Shown one piece after another: positions 16,057 to 23,096 of a DNA stretch of 24,603 bases (the first letter of the stretch is position 1; each line of letters starts with the position of its first letter). The notes beneath the pieces were generated by a model, which was not told the DNA's origin, searched no databases, and worked only from the letters and a program-made list of their open reading frames with translations. Position numbers and translations under genes: made by a program. Source of the stretch: Firmicutes bacterium HGW-Firmicutes-10 (GTDB lineage: Bacteria > Bacillota_I > Bacilli_A > Erysipelotrichales > Erysipelotrichaceae); the NCBI GenBank assembly GCA_002841605.1, contig PHAF01000008.1, positions 1 to 24,603 of the forward strand. The letters run 5' to 3'.

Positions 16057-16803
16057 ATGGATATGTTTCTTGCGATATCAATCATAGTGGGTGGAATGAT
16101 TTTTTTGTATGTAATGCTTTCTGAAGAAGCAAAATCGCAGATTCGAATGGATGCTGTGGTTGATGCTTCAGTGGCTCGTCTTTTTCAAGAAGAGGAAGCA
16201 TCATTCAATGGGACCAACGGAAATGATCATCGCCCTTATTTTGTGGAGTTTGTTGAAAAGGATAACAAGCGCAACGTTTTTCCTGTGAAGAAAAATGTGT
16301 ATAGTAAACTTAACGTTGGAGACAGTGGACGTTTGACTTACAACGGTTTCCGTTTTATTGAGTTTACCAAAGAAGGCGAAGTTAAATCGGCTCATCAAAC
16401 CTGGCTCGAAAATTTTACCGGAGGATCAGCAGCAAAGTTAAAATTTTATGCATTTGCACCTTCTGTAAATATGATAATATCGACGGAACAACCAACGATA
16501 TTGAGTTTGAATCAAGTTAAGCAAAATGTCAGAATCGTTTTCAACTCGACAAGCACTGCAACGTTCGGTGTTGAAAACGAAAATGGGGATATGTTGCATT
16601 TTACTAAGGTTGCGACCGGTAGAAATTGTCAGCTGGAAATTCCTGATATTACAAAAAGAGGTTCATATTGGTTGAATGACTTGTCGGAGTCAGATGTGAG
16701 TAAGGTTTTGGACTTGTTTTCCAGGGGCGAGGATCTTATTTCTGTCTATGAACTGACTTTACAGTCTTGGCACAAAAGCGCGAAGAATAGGCATTCAACA
16801 TAA
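16057..16803 (+). CDS. Membrane-anchored protein with DUF2500-like domain, function unknown
   Basis: A 248-residue protein of unknown function. An N-terminal transmembrane helix (about 4-24, FLAISIIVGGMIFLYVML) is followed by a region (about 60-105; YFVEF, FPVKKNVYSKLNVGDSGRLTYNGFRFIEF) that resembles the small beta-barrel DUF2500 domain of bacterial membrane proteins. The remaining residues up to the C-terminus are not recognised; they look like a mixed alpha/beta soluble domain. The start at 16057 is preferred over a GTG at 16039 because a run of G (16047-16051) ends five bases before it and the methionine begins the hydrophobic helix. It has its own promoter and ends 95 bp before the XRE gene. 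The DUF2500 assignment is from memory of the family pattern and is moderate. Confidence 0.75.
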   Translation: MDMFLAISIIVGGMIFLYVMLSEEAKSQIRMDAVVDASVARLFQEEEASFNGTNGNDHRPYFVEFVEKDNKRNVFPVKKNVYSKLNVGDSGRLTYNGFRFIEFTKEGEVKSAHQTWLENFTGGSAAKLKFYAFAPSVNMIISTEQPTILSLNQVKQNVRIVFNSTSTATFGVENENGDMLHFTKVATGRNCQLEIPDITKRGSYWLNDLSESDVSKVLDLFSRGEDLISVYELTLQSWHKSAKNRHST

Positions 16804-16848
16804 GCGAAGTGTGCAAGATTAGATAAAGATTGTAGATCGATGTACTAT

Positions 16849-16872
16849 CTGCATAAGCCAGACTTTATGCAG
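16849..16872. promoter_or_regulatory. Dyad CTGCATAA-N8-TTATGCAG upstream of the XRE gene
   Basis: A perfect 8-bp inverted repeat with an 8-bp centre lies 27 bp before the XRE regulator start. No T-run follows on either strand, so it does not look like a terminator. It is close to a possible -10 (TACTAT, 16843-16848), placing it at or just after the start point, as expected for an autoregulatory operator. The operator role is inferred. Confidence 0.5.
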
Positions 16873-16898
16873 GCTTAAAAGAAGAAGGGGGAGGACCA

Positions 16899-17129
16899 AT
16901 GGATATTCTTGAGAATAGTGGTGTAGAGTTTCACATTGAGAAACGTTTTGGAAATCGAATGAAAGAATTACGGTTGGCCAAAGACATTTCTCAGCAAGAG
17001 CTGGCTGTTCGAAGCGGCTTGCATCGGAATTATATTTCTGATGCGGAGCGCGGAAAACGAAATGTCTCGCTCAAGTGCATTGAGAAAATCGCCATAGGAC
17101 TTGAGTGCACGCTTAAGGATCTGTTTTAA
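16899..17129 (+). CDS. Small XRE-family (Cro/C1-type) helix-turn-helix regulator
   Basis: A 76-residue single-domain DNA-binding protein. Residues about 17-76 form the five-helix XRE fold: FGNRMKELRLAKDISQQELAVRSGLHRNYISDAERGKRNVSLKCIEKIAIGLECTLKDLF. The ISQQELA...GLHRNYISDAERG segment is the helix-turn-helix, and the whole domain resembles restriction-modification controller (C) proteins and other stand-alone XRE repressors. No restriction, methylase or toxin gene is adjacent. GGAGG lies four bases before the ATG. A dyad lies just upstream and a strong terminator begins in the stop codon, so this is probably a monocistronic, possibly self-regulated unit. Its targets cannot be told from the sequence. 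Confidence 0.88.
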   Translation: MDILENSGVEFHIEKRFGNRMKELRLAKDISQQELAVRSGLHRNYISDAERGKRNVSLKCIEKIAIGLECTLKDLF

Positions 17130-17151
17130 AAACTGCCAAACGGCAGTTTTT
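17128..17151 (+). terminator. Rho-independent terminator of the XRE gene
   Basis: A perfect 10-bp stem, AAAAACTGCC paired with GGCAGTTTTT, with loop AAAC; the T-run is the 3' arm itself. It starts inside the stop codon. The A-run on the 5' side makes it potentially functional in both directions. Confidence 0.85.
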
Positions 17152-17185
17152 AAATGGGCAGCAGTATCCGCTTTTCTTAAATGCA

Positions 17186-17194
17186 TGATATAAT
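17186..17194 (+). promoter_or_regulatory. Extended -10 promoter of the small membrane protein operon
   Basis: TGA-TATAAT is a perfect extended -10 element 15 bp before the next start codon, with no clear -35. It lies just after the XRE terminator, so the following three genes probably form a separate transcript. Confidence 0.55.
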
Positions 17195-17209
17195 GAAGTA
17201 GGTGATTTT

Positions 17210-17446
17210 ATGCGCATAATTCAGTTTATTCTTTCTTTGGTTTTACTCCTATTCTTCCTGTCGGTCGCATGGCCGTTATTTTTGATTCTTTTTGTCGTGC
17301 TTGCCTATTATTGGATTTCGGCTTTATGGAAAATCAGAAGAGTAACAAAAGAGGCTTATGAAGAGATCAAACAACAAGAATCTATTGAGCGGCCGATCGC
17401 ATCAGGAGATGTTATCGACGCACAGTATACAGAACGCGAGGAATAA
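17210..17446 (+). CDS. Small membrane protein, function unknown
   Basis: A 78-residue protein I do not recognise. Residues about 4-42 are strongly hydrophobic, most likely a pair of closely packed membrane helices broken at AWP, followed by a basic patch (WKIRRVTK) and an acidic tail ending DVIDAQYTEREE. The positive-inside rule suggests a cytoplasmic C-terminus. AGGTGA at 17200-17205 supports the start. The next gene begins two bases after its stop, so it heads an operon with the DUF2156 and GNAT genes. Confidence 0.75.
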   Translation: MRIIQFILSLVLLLFFLSVAWPLFLILFVVLAYYWISALWKIRRVTKEAYEEIKQQESIERPIASGDVIDAQYTEREE

Positions 17447-17448
17447 CT

Positions 17449-18375
17449 ATGACTTTCGGTGATATGGACTTTTCACCACTTAATGAAGACGATATTCCAC
17501 TTCTCAAGAAGTATCTGGCATTAGCCGGCTATGAAGAGAGTAATCATAATTTGGTCAATCTGTTGATGTGGCAAAATCAATTTCCACTATTTAAATATAT
17601 ATCGGATCACTGGGTGTTGTTACTGGGTATACATAAAGGAACACTCTTCCTCTATATGCCTTTATGTGAAAGAGAATATTTGAATGACGCAATTGAACAG
17701 GCGTCTTCGATATTTCACAAAGCAGGTATTAATTTCGTGATGAGTGCTTACACTAAGGATGTAAAGGATCAAATCTTTCAGAAACATCCAGACTTCTGTG
17801 CTTGCAGCCCAAGAGAAAGTTATGACTATGTCTATGAGCGTGAAAAACTTGTTACACTAAGCGGTAAGAAACTTCAGAAAAGACGCAATCATTACAACGG
17901 GTTTATGAAGATGCACGGAGGACGTTATCGTTTTGAACCTATCGGTGACTACATCGATCAATGTAAAGATTTGTTGAAAGAATGGAAGAATGATGACGAT
18001 GATGACTTTTTGTATTACGAACGTCTGGGAACTGAATACGTTTTGGACAATTTTGAAATATTGGAAGCCAAAGGCGGTTGTTTGTTGATCAATAACAAAG
18101 TCGAAGGATTCATCATTGGGTCATATGGAAGCAAACGAATGGTACAAATCAACATCGAAAAAGCCAATGATCAGATACGGGGAATATATCAGGTGTTGGA
18201 GAGTGAATTTTTAAGTCGTTACTTTACGGATTGCGAACTCGTCAATCGTGAAGATGACATGGGTAAACAGAATTTGCGTGATGCAAAAATGGCGAGTATG
18301 CCATTGTACTTAATTGAGAAATATCGGATATGCGAAGAGGTGAAACATGATTGCCAGGGCGGATGTAAAGGATAA
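17449..18375 (+). CDS. DUF2156-type (phosphatidylglycerol lysyltransferase C-domain-like) protein
   Basis: A 308-residue soluble protein that matches the DUF2156 family, a GNAT-fold group related to the aminoacyl-transferring domain of MprF/LPG synthases and FemX-like enzymes. Recognisable parts are SYDYVYEREKLVTLSGKKLQKRRNHYNGF in the middle and NREDDMGKQNLRDAKMASMP near the C-terminus, the typical signature. It lacks the membrane domain of MprF, so lysyl-lipid synthesis is unlikely to be its direct role; the substrate is unknown. GAGGAA precedes the ATG; the upstream gene ends two bases before. Its last 29 bases overlap the next gene, another GNAT-type protein, suggesting coupled expression. 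Confidence 0.82.
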   Translation: MTFGDMDFSPLNEDDIPLLKKYLALAGYEESNHNLVNLLMWQNQFPLFKYISDHWVLLLGIHKGTLFLYMPLCEREYLNDAIEQASSIFHKAGINFVMSAYTKDVKDQIFQKHPDFCACSPRESYDYVYEREKLVTLSGKKLQKRRNHYNGFMKMHGGRYRFEPIGDYIDQCKDLLKEWKNDDDDDFLYYERLGTEYVLDNFEILEAKGGCLLINNKVEGFIIGSYGSKRMVQINIEKANDQIRGIYQVLESEFLSRYFTDCELVNREDDMGKQNLRDAKMASMPLYLIEKYRICEEVKHDCQGGCKG

Positions 18376-19258
18376 AAACTTAATCTACTTGTATTGGAAG
18401 GAATTGTTTGCGCATGATGACAATGGGTCGATTGATTTTTTCTTCAATCACTATTGGAGCGAGAACAATTGTTTTGTGCTGAAAAAGAATGGGGAACTCG
18501 TTTCCGGATTGAATGTATTGAAACATGACATGATGCTCAATGAACAGCGCCTTCGAGTTTCGTTTATTTCTGGAGTATTTACCCGTCCACAAGATCAGGG
18601 GAAAGGTTATATGACGGAACTAATGACTGAGATGTTGGATATTCTGTCCCATCAGGATTTGATTACAATGTTGCTGGCATATAATCCGAAGGTGTATGAG
18701 CCTTTTGGATTTAGTACTGTGATGAATAAGAAAGTCGTTCATTTGACTCGCTCCATGATCCCAAAGGTTTCTACGATGGGAGTCACGTATCAAGTCAGTT
18801 CGAAAGAATTATTGGGAGCATATCAGAAATTCACAAAGTATTTTACCGGTTTTTTTGTCCGGGATGAAACGTATTTCGATATAATGAAGAAGGATTTGGA
18901 AGCTCAGAATGGGAAGCTAGTCGCTTATGTTGAAAATAATCAATTAATGGGTTATATGATGTATACAGTTTCGCAATTACACGTTGATATCCAGGAGGTT
19001 GTTTACTTCAATTCAGATACATTGTATCGTTTACTGAATTTTGCGGCTTCATTAAAAGATCGGATCGACTTATCGGTCTCAACCGCAGAAGATTTGTCAA
19101 AACTGTTTCCTAAGGCATTGATTGAAATCAAACCTTGGATGATGGCAAGACTGAATGATTCCAATCTATTCAATAAATTGTTTCATGTTTCGGTTTTTAA
19201 CGGTCAAGAAGCGTTTATGATTGCGAAGAAGCCGTTATTCAACCCGGATTTCCAATGA
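18347..19258 (+). CDS. GNAT-family acetyltransferase, Eis-like
   Basis: A 303-residue acyltransferase with an N-terminal GNAT domain: GVFTRPQDQGKGYMTELM (about residues 76-93) is the acetyl-CoA pyrophosphate-binding signature, and LLAYNPKVYEPFGFSTV is the typical C-terminal motif of that domain. The remaining 180 residues would correspond to a second GNAT-like lobe and sterol-carrier-like domain in the Eis family (usual length near 400), so this protein is shorter than classical Eis. The substrate is unknown. GAGGTGA precedes ATG 18347, which is inside the DUF2156 gene. The stop codon overlaps a cre-like site for gap. Confidence 0.82.
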   Translation: MIARADVKDKNLIYLYWKELFAHDDNGSIDFFFNHYWSENNCFVLKKNGELVSGLNVLKHDMMLNEQRLRVSFISGVFTRPQDQGKGYMTELMTEMLDILSHQDLITMLLAYNPKVYEPFGFSTVMNKKVVHLTRSMIPKVSTMGVTYQVSSKELLGAYQKFTKYFTGFFVRDETYFDIMKKDLEAQNGKLVAYVENNQLMGYMMYTVSQLHVDIQEVVYFNSDTLYRLLNFAASLKDRIDLSVSTAEDLSKLFPKALIEIKPWMMARLNDSNLFNKLFHVSVFNGQEAFMIAKKPLFNPDFQ

Positions 19259-19289
19259 AACCGATTACATCGCATTGCTAACGGTTTCA
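19256..19289. promoter_or_regulatory. Two facing cre-like sites upstream of the gap promoter
   Basis: TGAAACCGATTACA (19256-19269, plus strand) fits the CcpA catabolite-response consensus TGWAANCGNTNWCA at every position. TGAAACCGTTAGCA (19289 to 19276, minus strand) fits at all but one. Centres are 20 bp apart, about 65 and 45 bp before the predicted gap start, upstream of the -35 as in CcpA-activated promoters such as Bacillus ackA. Together they can also fold as an 8-bp stem with an 18-nt loop, but no T-run follows. CcpA binding is inferred. Confidence 0.6.
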
Positions 19290-19292
19290 CAA

Positions 19293-19321
19293 TTGACATT
19301 GCTATCAGATAATTTTATAAT
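19293..19321 (+). promoter_or_regulatory. Strong sigma-A promoter of gap
   Basis: TTGACA (19293-19298) and TATAAT (19316-19321) are both perfect consensus, separated by exactly 17 bp. It is the strongest promoter in the window, as expected for a glycolytic gene. Confidence 0.92.
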
Positions 19322-19348
19322 AGAGGTTGTCAAAGAGGAGGACTTAAA

Positions 19349-20353
19349 ATGACAGTAAAAGTTGCTATTAATGGATTCGGAAGAATCGGACGTTTGGCTT
19401 TTCGCTATATGTTTGGTTCCAGCGAGTTTGAAATCGTTGCAATCAATGACTTGACGGATGCTAAAACATTAGCTCACTTATTAAAGTATGACTCGGCTCA
19501 AGGACGTTATGACAAGGAAGTTTCTTTCAATGAAGCGGGAATTGTCGTTGACGGTAAACAATTAAAAGTATTTGCAGAAAAAGATCCGGCTAACTTGCCT
19601 TGGAAAGAACTGGGTGTTGATGTAGTTATTGAATCAACCGGTTTCTTTACAACTGAAGAAAAAGCTGGCTTACACATTCAAGCCGGTGCTAAGAAAGTTA
19701 TCATTTCCGCACCTGCAACCGGAAACATGAAAACCATCGTATTTAATGTCAACCATGAAATTTTGGATGGCAGTGAAACCATCGTATCCGGTGCTTCTTG
19801 TACGACCAACTGTTTGGCTCCGATGGCTAAAGCATTGAATGATGCCTTTACGATCGTTGCCGGTTCAATGACTACGATCCATGCTTACACCAATGACCAA
19901 AACACTTTGGATGCTCCGCATGCTAAAAAGGATTTGCGTCGCGCTCGTGCTGCTGCAGCAAACATCGTTCCTAACTCGACCGGTGCTGCTAAAGCAATCG
20001 GCTTGGTAATTCCTGAGTTAAAAGGTAAATTGGATGGCGGTGCACAACGTGTTCCGGTCATCACAGGCTCAATCACTGAATTAGTTGCTGTTGTTGAAAA
20101 ACCGACAACGGTTGCTGATGTCAATGCCGCAATGAAGGCTGCTTCCAACGAATCTTACGGTTATACCGAAGAAGAATTGGTTTCCAGCGATATCATCGGT
20201 ATGTCCTTTGGTTCATTGTTCGATGCAACTCAAACCAAGGTTATCTCGGTGGGTGGCGTTACAATAGTTAAAGTTGCTGCTTGGTATGACAATGAAGCCT
20301 CCTATACGTACCAATTGGTGCGTACAGCAAAATATTTAGCTTCAAAGAGTTAA
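19349..20353 (+). CDS. gap: Glyceraldehyde-3-phosphate dehydrogenase, type I
   Basis: Converts glyceraldehyde-3-phosphate, NAD and phosphate to 1,3-bisphosphoglycerate in glycolysis. The 334 residues are full length. Seen: the Rossmann motif INGFGRIGR, AINDL at the cofactor site (favouring NAD), catalytic C151 in SGASCTTNC and its partner H178 in TTIHAYTNDQ, and the C-terminal WYDNEASYTYQLV. GAGGAGGA at 19335-19342 supports the ATG. It is a single-gene transcript: perfect promoter, two cre-like sites upstream and a strong terminator right after the stop. It is separate from pgk/tpi/eno, and no CggR gene is adjacent, unlike the Bacillus gapA operon. Confidence 0.97.
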   Translation: MTVKVAINGFGRIGRLAFRYMFGSSEFEIVAINDLTDAKTLAHLLKYDSAQGRYDKEVSFNEAGIVVDGKQLKVFAEKDPANLPWKELGVDVVIESTGFFTTEEKAGLHIQAGAKKVIISAPATGNMKTIVFNVNHEILDGSETIVSGASCTTNCLAPMAKALNDAFTIVAGSMTTIHAYTNDQNTLDAPHAKKDLRRARAAAANIVPNSTGAAKAIGLVIPELKGKLDGGAQRVPVITGSITELVAVVEKPTTVADVNAAMKAASNESYGYTEEELVSSDIIGMSFGSLFDATQTKVISVGGVTIVKVAAWYDNEASYTYQLVRTAKYLASKS

Positions 20354-20359
20354 GTTATA

Positions 20360-20384
20360 AGCGGGATGAAAATCCCGCTTTTTT
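20360..20384 (+). terminator. Rho-independent terminator of gap
   Basis: Perfect 8-bp stem AGCGGGAT / ATCCCGCT with a GAAA tetraloop, followed directly by TTTTT, seven bases after the gap stop codon. Confidence 0.93.
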
Positions 20385-20398
20385 CTTTCATTATCGTC

Positions 20399-20427
20399 TT
20401 GTCAAAGAGGGAGCCGGTTGGTATACT
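20399..20427 (+). promoter_or_regulatory. Promoter of the cysS T-box operon
   Basis: TTGTCA (20399-20404) and TATACT (20422-20427) are separated by 17 bp, and TGG immediately upstream of the -10 makes it an extended -10 as well. Transcription should begin near 20434. Confidence 0.75.
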
Positions 20428-20433
20428 TTAATA

Positions 20434-20642
20434 AACCGTAGATTGGAAGAGTAGGGTGCTTTGGCTTTTTAGAGACGGTCATCAGGGTGAAAAGATCGAG
20501 TCGGAGTATTACGAAATGCATCCATGAGGGATTTTTGGAACTAAGTACAAGAATACGCATCCAGCGTTATCGGGACAAGGAACTTTCTGTTCGAAAAAGA
20601 GTGGAACCACGTTTGCGCGTCTCTTGTACGAGGCGTTTTTTT
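20434..20642 (+). promoter_or_regulatory. T-box riboswitch, cysteine-specific, controlling cysS
   Basis: A leader RNA of about 200 nt ends in a canonical T-box. AGAGTGGAACCACG (20598-20611) matches the 14-nt T-box consensus at 12 positions. The antiterminator can be drawn exactly: helix AAGAG (20597-20601) with CTCTT (20621-20625), a seven-base bulge TGGAACC, and helix ACG (20609-20611) with CGT (20618-20620). The competing terminator pairs CGTCTC (20618-20623) with GAGGCG (20630-20635), followed by seven T. The bulge TGGA complements a tRNA ending UCCA, fitting the U73 of tRNA-Cys. A UGC cysteine codon at 20517-20519, on the 3' side of Stem I, is the likely specifier. Uncharged tRNA-Cys would allow read-through into cysS. 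The exact start and Stem I folding were not computed. Confidence 0.92.
20618..20642 (+). terminator. T-box terminator before cysS
   Basis: Stem CGTCTC / GAGGCG (one G-U pair) with a six-base loop and seven T residues. Its left arm is the same segment that forms the 3' strands of the antiterminator, so the two structures exclude each other. Confidence 0.85.
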
Positions 20643-20660
20643 ATTTCAAGGAGGAAGAAA

Positions 20661-21995
20661 ATGAAACTATTTAATTCAATGAGTAATCAGATTGAGGAAT
20701 TCGTTCCAAAGAAACCCAATGAGGTTTCGATGTACGTCTGCGGACCTACCGTATACAATCATGCTCATATCGGCAATGCACGGCCAATCATCGTCTTCGA
20801 CACCTTGCGCCGCTATTTTGAGTATTTGGGATTCAATGTCAAATACGTATCCAACTATACCGATGTGGACGATAAAATCATTGCGAAAGCACAAGAAGAG
20901 AAGGTCAGTGAAGAGGAAGTAGCTGCCCGCTATATCGAGGCCTACCAAAAGGTACGTGAGGGACTAAATACGAAAGTTCTCGCCGCTACACCGCGGGTGA
21001 CCGAAACCATGGACGATATCATCTCTTTTATTCAGGCATTGATTGATGCAGATATGGCATACGAGTCTGATGGTGATGTTTATTTCAAAGTAGCCGAATC
21101 TGAAAATTACGGTCAATTATCCAATCAGAAAGTAGATGATTTGCTGGTAGGAGCAAGAGTTGATGATCACCATGGTAAAGAAAGTCCGATTGATTTTACT
21201 TTGTGGAAAAAGACGGATGTAGGTATCCAATGGTCCTCCCCTTGGGGAATGGGACGTCCAGGTTGGCATACGGAATGCGTCGTTATGATCAAAAAGGAGT
21301 TTGATGGATCGATGATCGATATTCACGGTGGCGGAATGGATTTGAAATTTCCTCATCATGAAAATGAAATTGCACAATCCATGGCTTTGTATCACCATCC
21401 GATCGCTCAGATGTGGATGCATAACGGCATGTTGAACATCGATGGTGAGAAAATGAGTAAATCGTTGGGGAATGTTCTTTGGGCAAAGGATGTCCTTGAG
21501 CAGTTGGGCGGAGACACCGTTCGTTGGATGATGATGAGTGCACACTATCGTGCACCATTGAACATCAACGATGAAACCATCGAACAGGCGAAAACAGAGC
21601 TTGGAAAAATCCGTGCAGCGCTAAAACAAGCCTACGTCAAATTGCAACTGGCAAAAGCTGTGTTACCTGTTGACATCAACAGGGACATATTAAAAGGATT
21701 TTCTTCGGCAATGGATGATGATTTAAACTCGCCCAATGCGATGAAAGAGATATTCGATGCTGTCAAAGCGTTGAATCAGATGTTAAGAGTCAAAGATGCG
21801 GATTTAAACCTGGTTTCTCAATGGGTCGTAGCTATCGAAAAGATGATGGATATCTTTGGTATAACGACTGATCGAGTTGAATTGACCGAGGATGATTTGC
21901 AATTATATGATCGTTGGAATGTGGCAAAAGCAGAAAAAGACTTTGAGAAGGCTGATGAGTATCGCAGAGTTCTTACTCAAAGAGGGATTTTATGA
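20661..21995 (+). CDS. cysS: Cysteinyl-tRNA synthetase
   Basis: Class I synthetase that charges tRNA-Cys. The 444 residues are a little shorter than the usual 460-470. Seen: zinc ligand C27 in YVCGPTVYNHAHIGNAR, which also holds the HIGH-type motif (HIGN), further zinc-site residues in GRPGWHTECVV and FPHHENEIAQS, and KMSKS at 264-268. The true start is ATG 20661, six bases after AAGGAGG; an open frame extending upstream to 20487 runs through the T-box leader and is not coding. The stop overlaps the mrnC ATG by four bases. Confidence 0.97.
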   Translation: MKLFNSMSNQIEEFVPKKPNEVSMYVCGPTVYNHAHIGNARPIIVFDTLRRYFEYLGFNVKYVSNYTDVDDKIIAKAQEEKVSEEEVAARYIEAYQKVREGLNTKVLAATPRVTETMDDIISFIQALIDADMAYESDGDVYFKVAESENYGQLSNQKVDDLLVGARVDDHHGKESPIDFTLWKKTDVGIQWSSPWGMGRPGWHTECVVMIKKEFDGSMIDIHGGGMDLKFPHHENEIAQSMALYHHPIAQMWMHNGMLNIDGEKMSKSLGNVLWAKDVLEQLGGDTVRWMMMSAHYRAPLNINDETIEQAKTELGKIRAALKQAYVKLQLAKAVLPVDINRDILKGFSSAMDDDLNSPNAMKEIFDAVKALNQMLRVKDADLNLVSQWVVAIEKMMDIFGITTDRVELTEDDLQLYDRWNVAKAEKDFEKADEYRRVLTQRGIL

Positions 21996-22393
21996 TCAAC
22001 CACACCGGATCCGTTCTGGCTTTTATCGGAGATGCAGTTCTGTCTTTACAGGTCAGAGAATATCTGATCAAACGCGGTTATACAAAATCGAAAGATTTAC
22101 AATCGATCAGCGAGGCTTTTGTCAGTGCTAAAAGTCAGGCAGAATATTCAAGGTATCTGTTGGAGCAGTTTCCGCTTTCAATGGAGGAACTTGAAATGTT
22201 TAAGCGCGGACGCAATCACAAATCGGACACGATTCCGAAGAATGCGGATGTTGCGACTTATCGTCTGGCGACCGGGTTGGAAGCATTGTGGGGTTATTTG
22301 TATTTGACAGATAATCAACAACGACTTGAACAACTTTGGGACATTTATAAGACTTTTACGGAGGAAAACTATGGCACAATATATATACGGTAA
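21992..22393 (+). CDS. mrnC: Mini-ribonuclease III
   Basis: A 133-residue dimeric RNase III-like nuclease without a double-strand RNA-binding domain; in Bacillus it matures both ends of 23S rRNA. Seen: FIGDAVLSL (catalytic-site D14), the basic RGRNHKSD segment with NADVATYRLATGLEALWGYLYL (E97) that completes the catalytic site. It starts in the ATGA overlap with cysS and overlaps rlmB by 23 bases, the same order as cysS-mrnC-rlmB in Bacillus. Confidence 0.95.
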   Translation: MINHTGSVLAFIGDAVLSLQVREYLIKRGYTKSKDLQSISEAFVSAKSQAEYSRYLLEQFPLSMEELEMFKRGRNHKSDTIPKNADVATYRLATGLEALWGYLYLTDNQQRLEQLWDIYKTFTEENYGTIYIR

Positions 22394-23096
22394 AAACACC
22401 GTGCTGACCCGGTTAAATGAAGGCATGCCAATAGAGAAGCTGTTTCTACTAGAACAGAGCAAATGGATGGATGTACTTGAATTAGCCAAGAAAGCACGCA
22501 TTGAAGTCGTCATGTGCAGTCGCTCTAAATTGGATACTTTGGCAAATGGGAATCATCAGGGGATCGTTGCTCAAATCAAAGAATACAAAACATATTCGAT
22601 CGACGAGATTTTGAGTTCTGTTGAAAACGGCAAGATTCCGTTGCTCGTGATGTGCGACGGGCTTGAAGACCCTCATAATTTAGGTGCTATTTTGCGTACG
22701 GCAGATGCGGTTGGTGTAGATGGCGTAATTATCGGTAAACATCGCTCTGTGTCATTGACTCCGACGGTAGCTAAAGTTTCAACCGGGGCTATTGATACGG
22801 TCAAGGTAGCACAAGTGACTAACTTGACCCAAACGCTGAAAGAATTGAAAAAGGCGGGATTTTGGGTTTGTGGTGCAGATAGTGAAAAAGCTTCAGATTA
22901 TCGTTTGGCAAACTTGACAGCTCCTTTGGTTTTGGTTGTAGGTTCGGAAGGTTTCGGATTATCCAGGCTTGTCAAAGAGCAATGCGATTTTACAGTCAAG
23001 ATCCCGATGGTAGGGAAGGTATCTTCACTCAATGCCTCCGTGGCAACGGCAGTGTTGCTTTATGAAATTTTAAATCAAAGAAATCCAGTGAAATAA
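22371..23096 (+). CDS. rlmB: 23S rRNA 2'-O-methyltransferase RlmB (TrmH/SpoU family)
   Basis: SAM-dependent enzyme that methylates the ribose of the conserved guanosine (E. coli G2251) in the 23S P-loop. The 241 residues comprise an N-terminal L30e-like RNA-binding part (YGKNTVLTRLNEG) and a SPOUT knot domain: motif 1 NLGAILRTADAVG (about 102-114), motif 2 VVGSEGFGLSRLV, and motif 3 SSLNASVATAVLLYE. The start at 22371 is set by ACGGAGGAA upstream; an earlier open start at 22326 has no such site. Its closest paralogue would be YacO, which is the Bacillus gene at this place. Confidence 0.93.
   Translation: MAQYIYGKNTVLTRLNEGMPIEKLFLLEQSKWMDVLELAKKARIEVVMCSRSKLDTLANGNHQGIVAQIKEYKTYSIDEILSSVENGKIPLLVMCDGLEDPHNLGAILRTADAVGVDGVIIGKHRSVSLTPTVAKVSTGAIDTVKVAQVTNLTQTLKELKKAGFWVCGADSEKASDYRLANLTAPLVLVVGSEGFGLSRLVKEQCDFTVKIPMVGKVSSLNASVATAVLLYEILNQRNPVK

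Noticed and set aside
19256..19289. Inverted repeat as the terminator of the upstream GNAT gene
   Set aside because: The 8-bp stem has an 18-nt loop and no T-run, and the halves fit cre sites; a minor RNA role cannot be excluded.
20487..20660. Open frame extending the cysS protein upstream by 58 residues
   Set aside because: It runs through the T-box antiterminator and terminator; a strong AAGGAGG precedes ATG 20661 and family-typical sequence starts there.
21117..21558. Minus-strand open frames of up to 142 codons inside cysS
   Set aside because: Shadows of a conserved synthetase gene in overlapping frames; His-rich, low-quality sequence.
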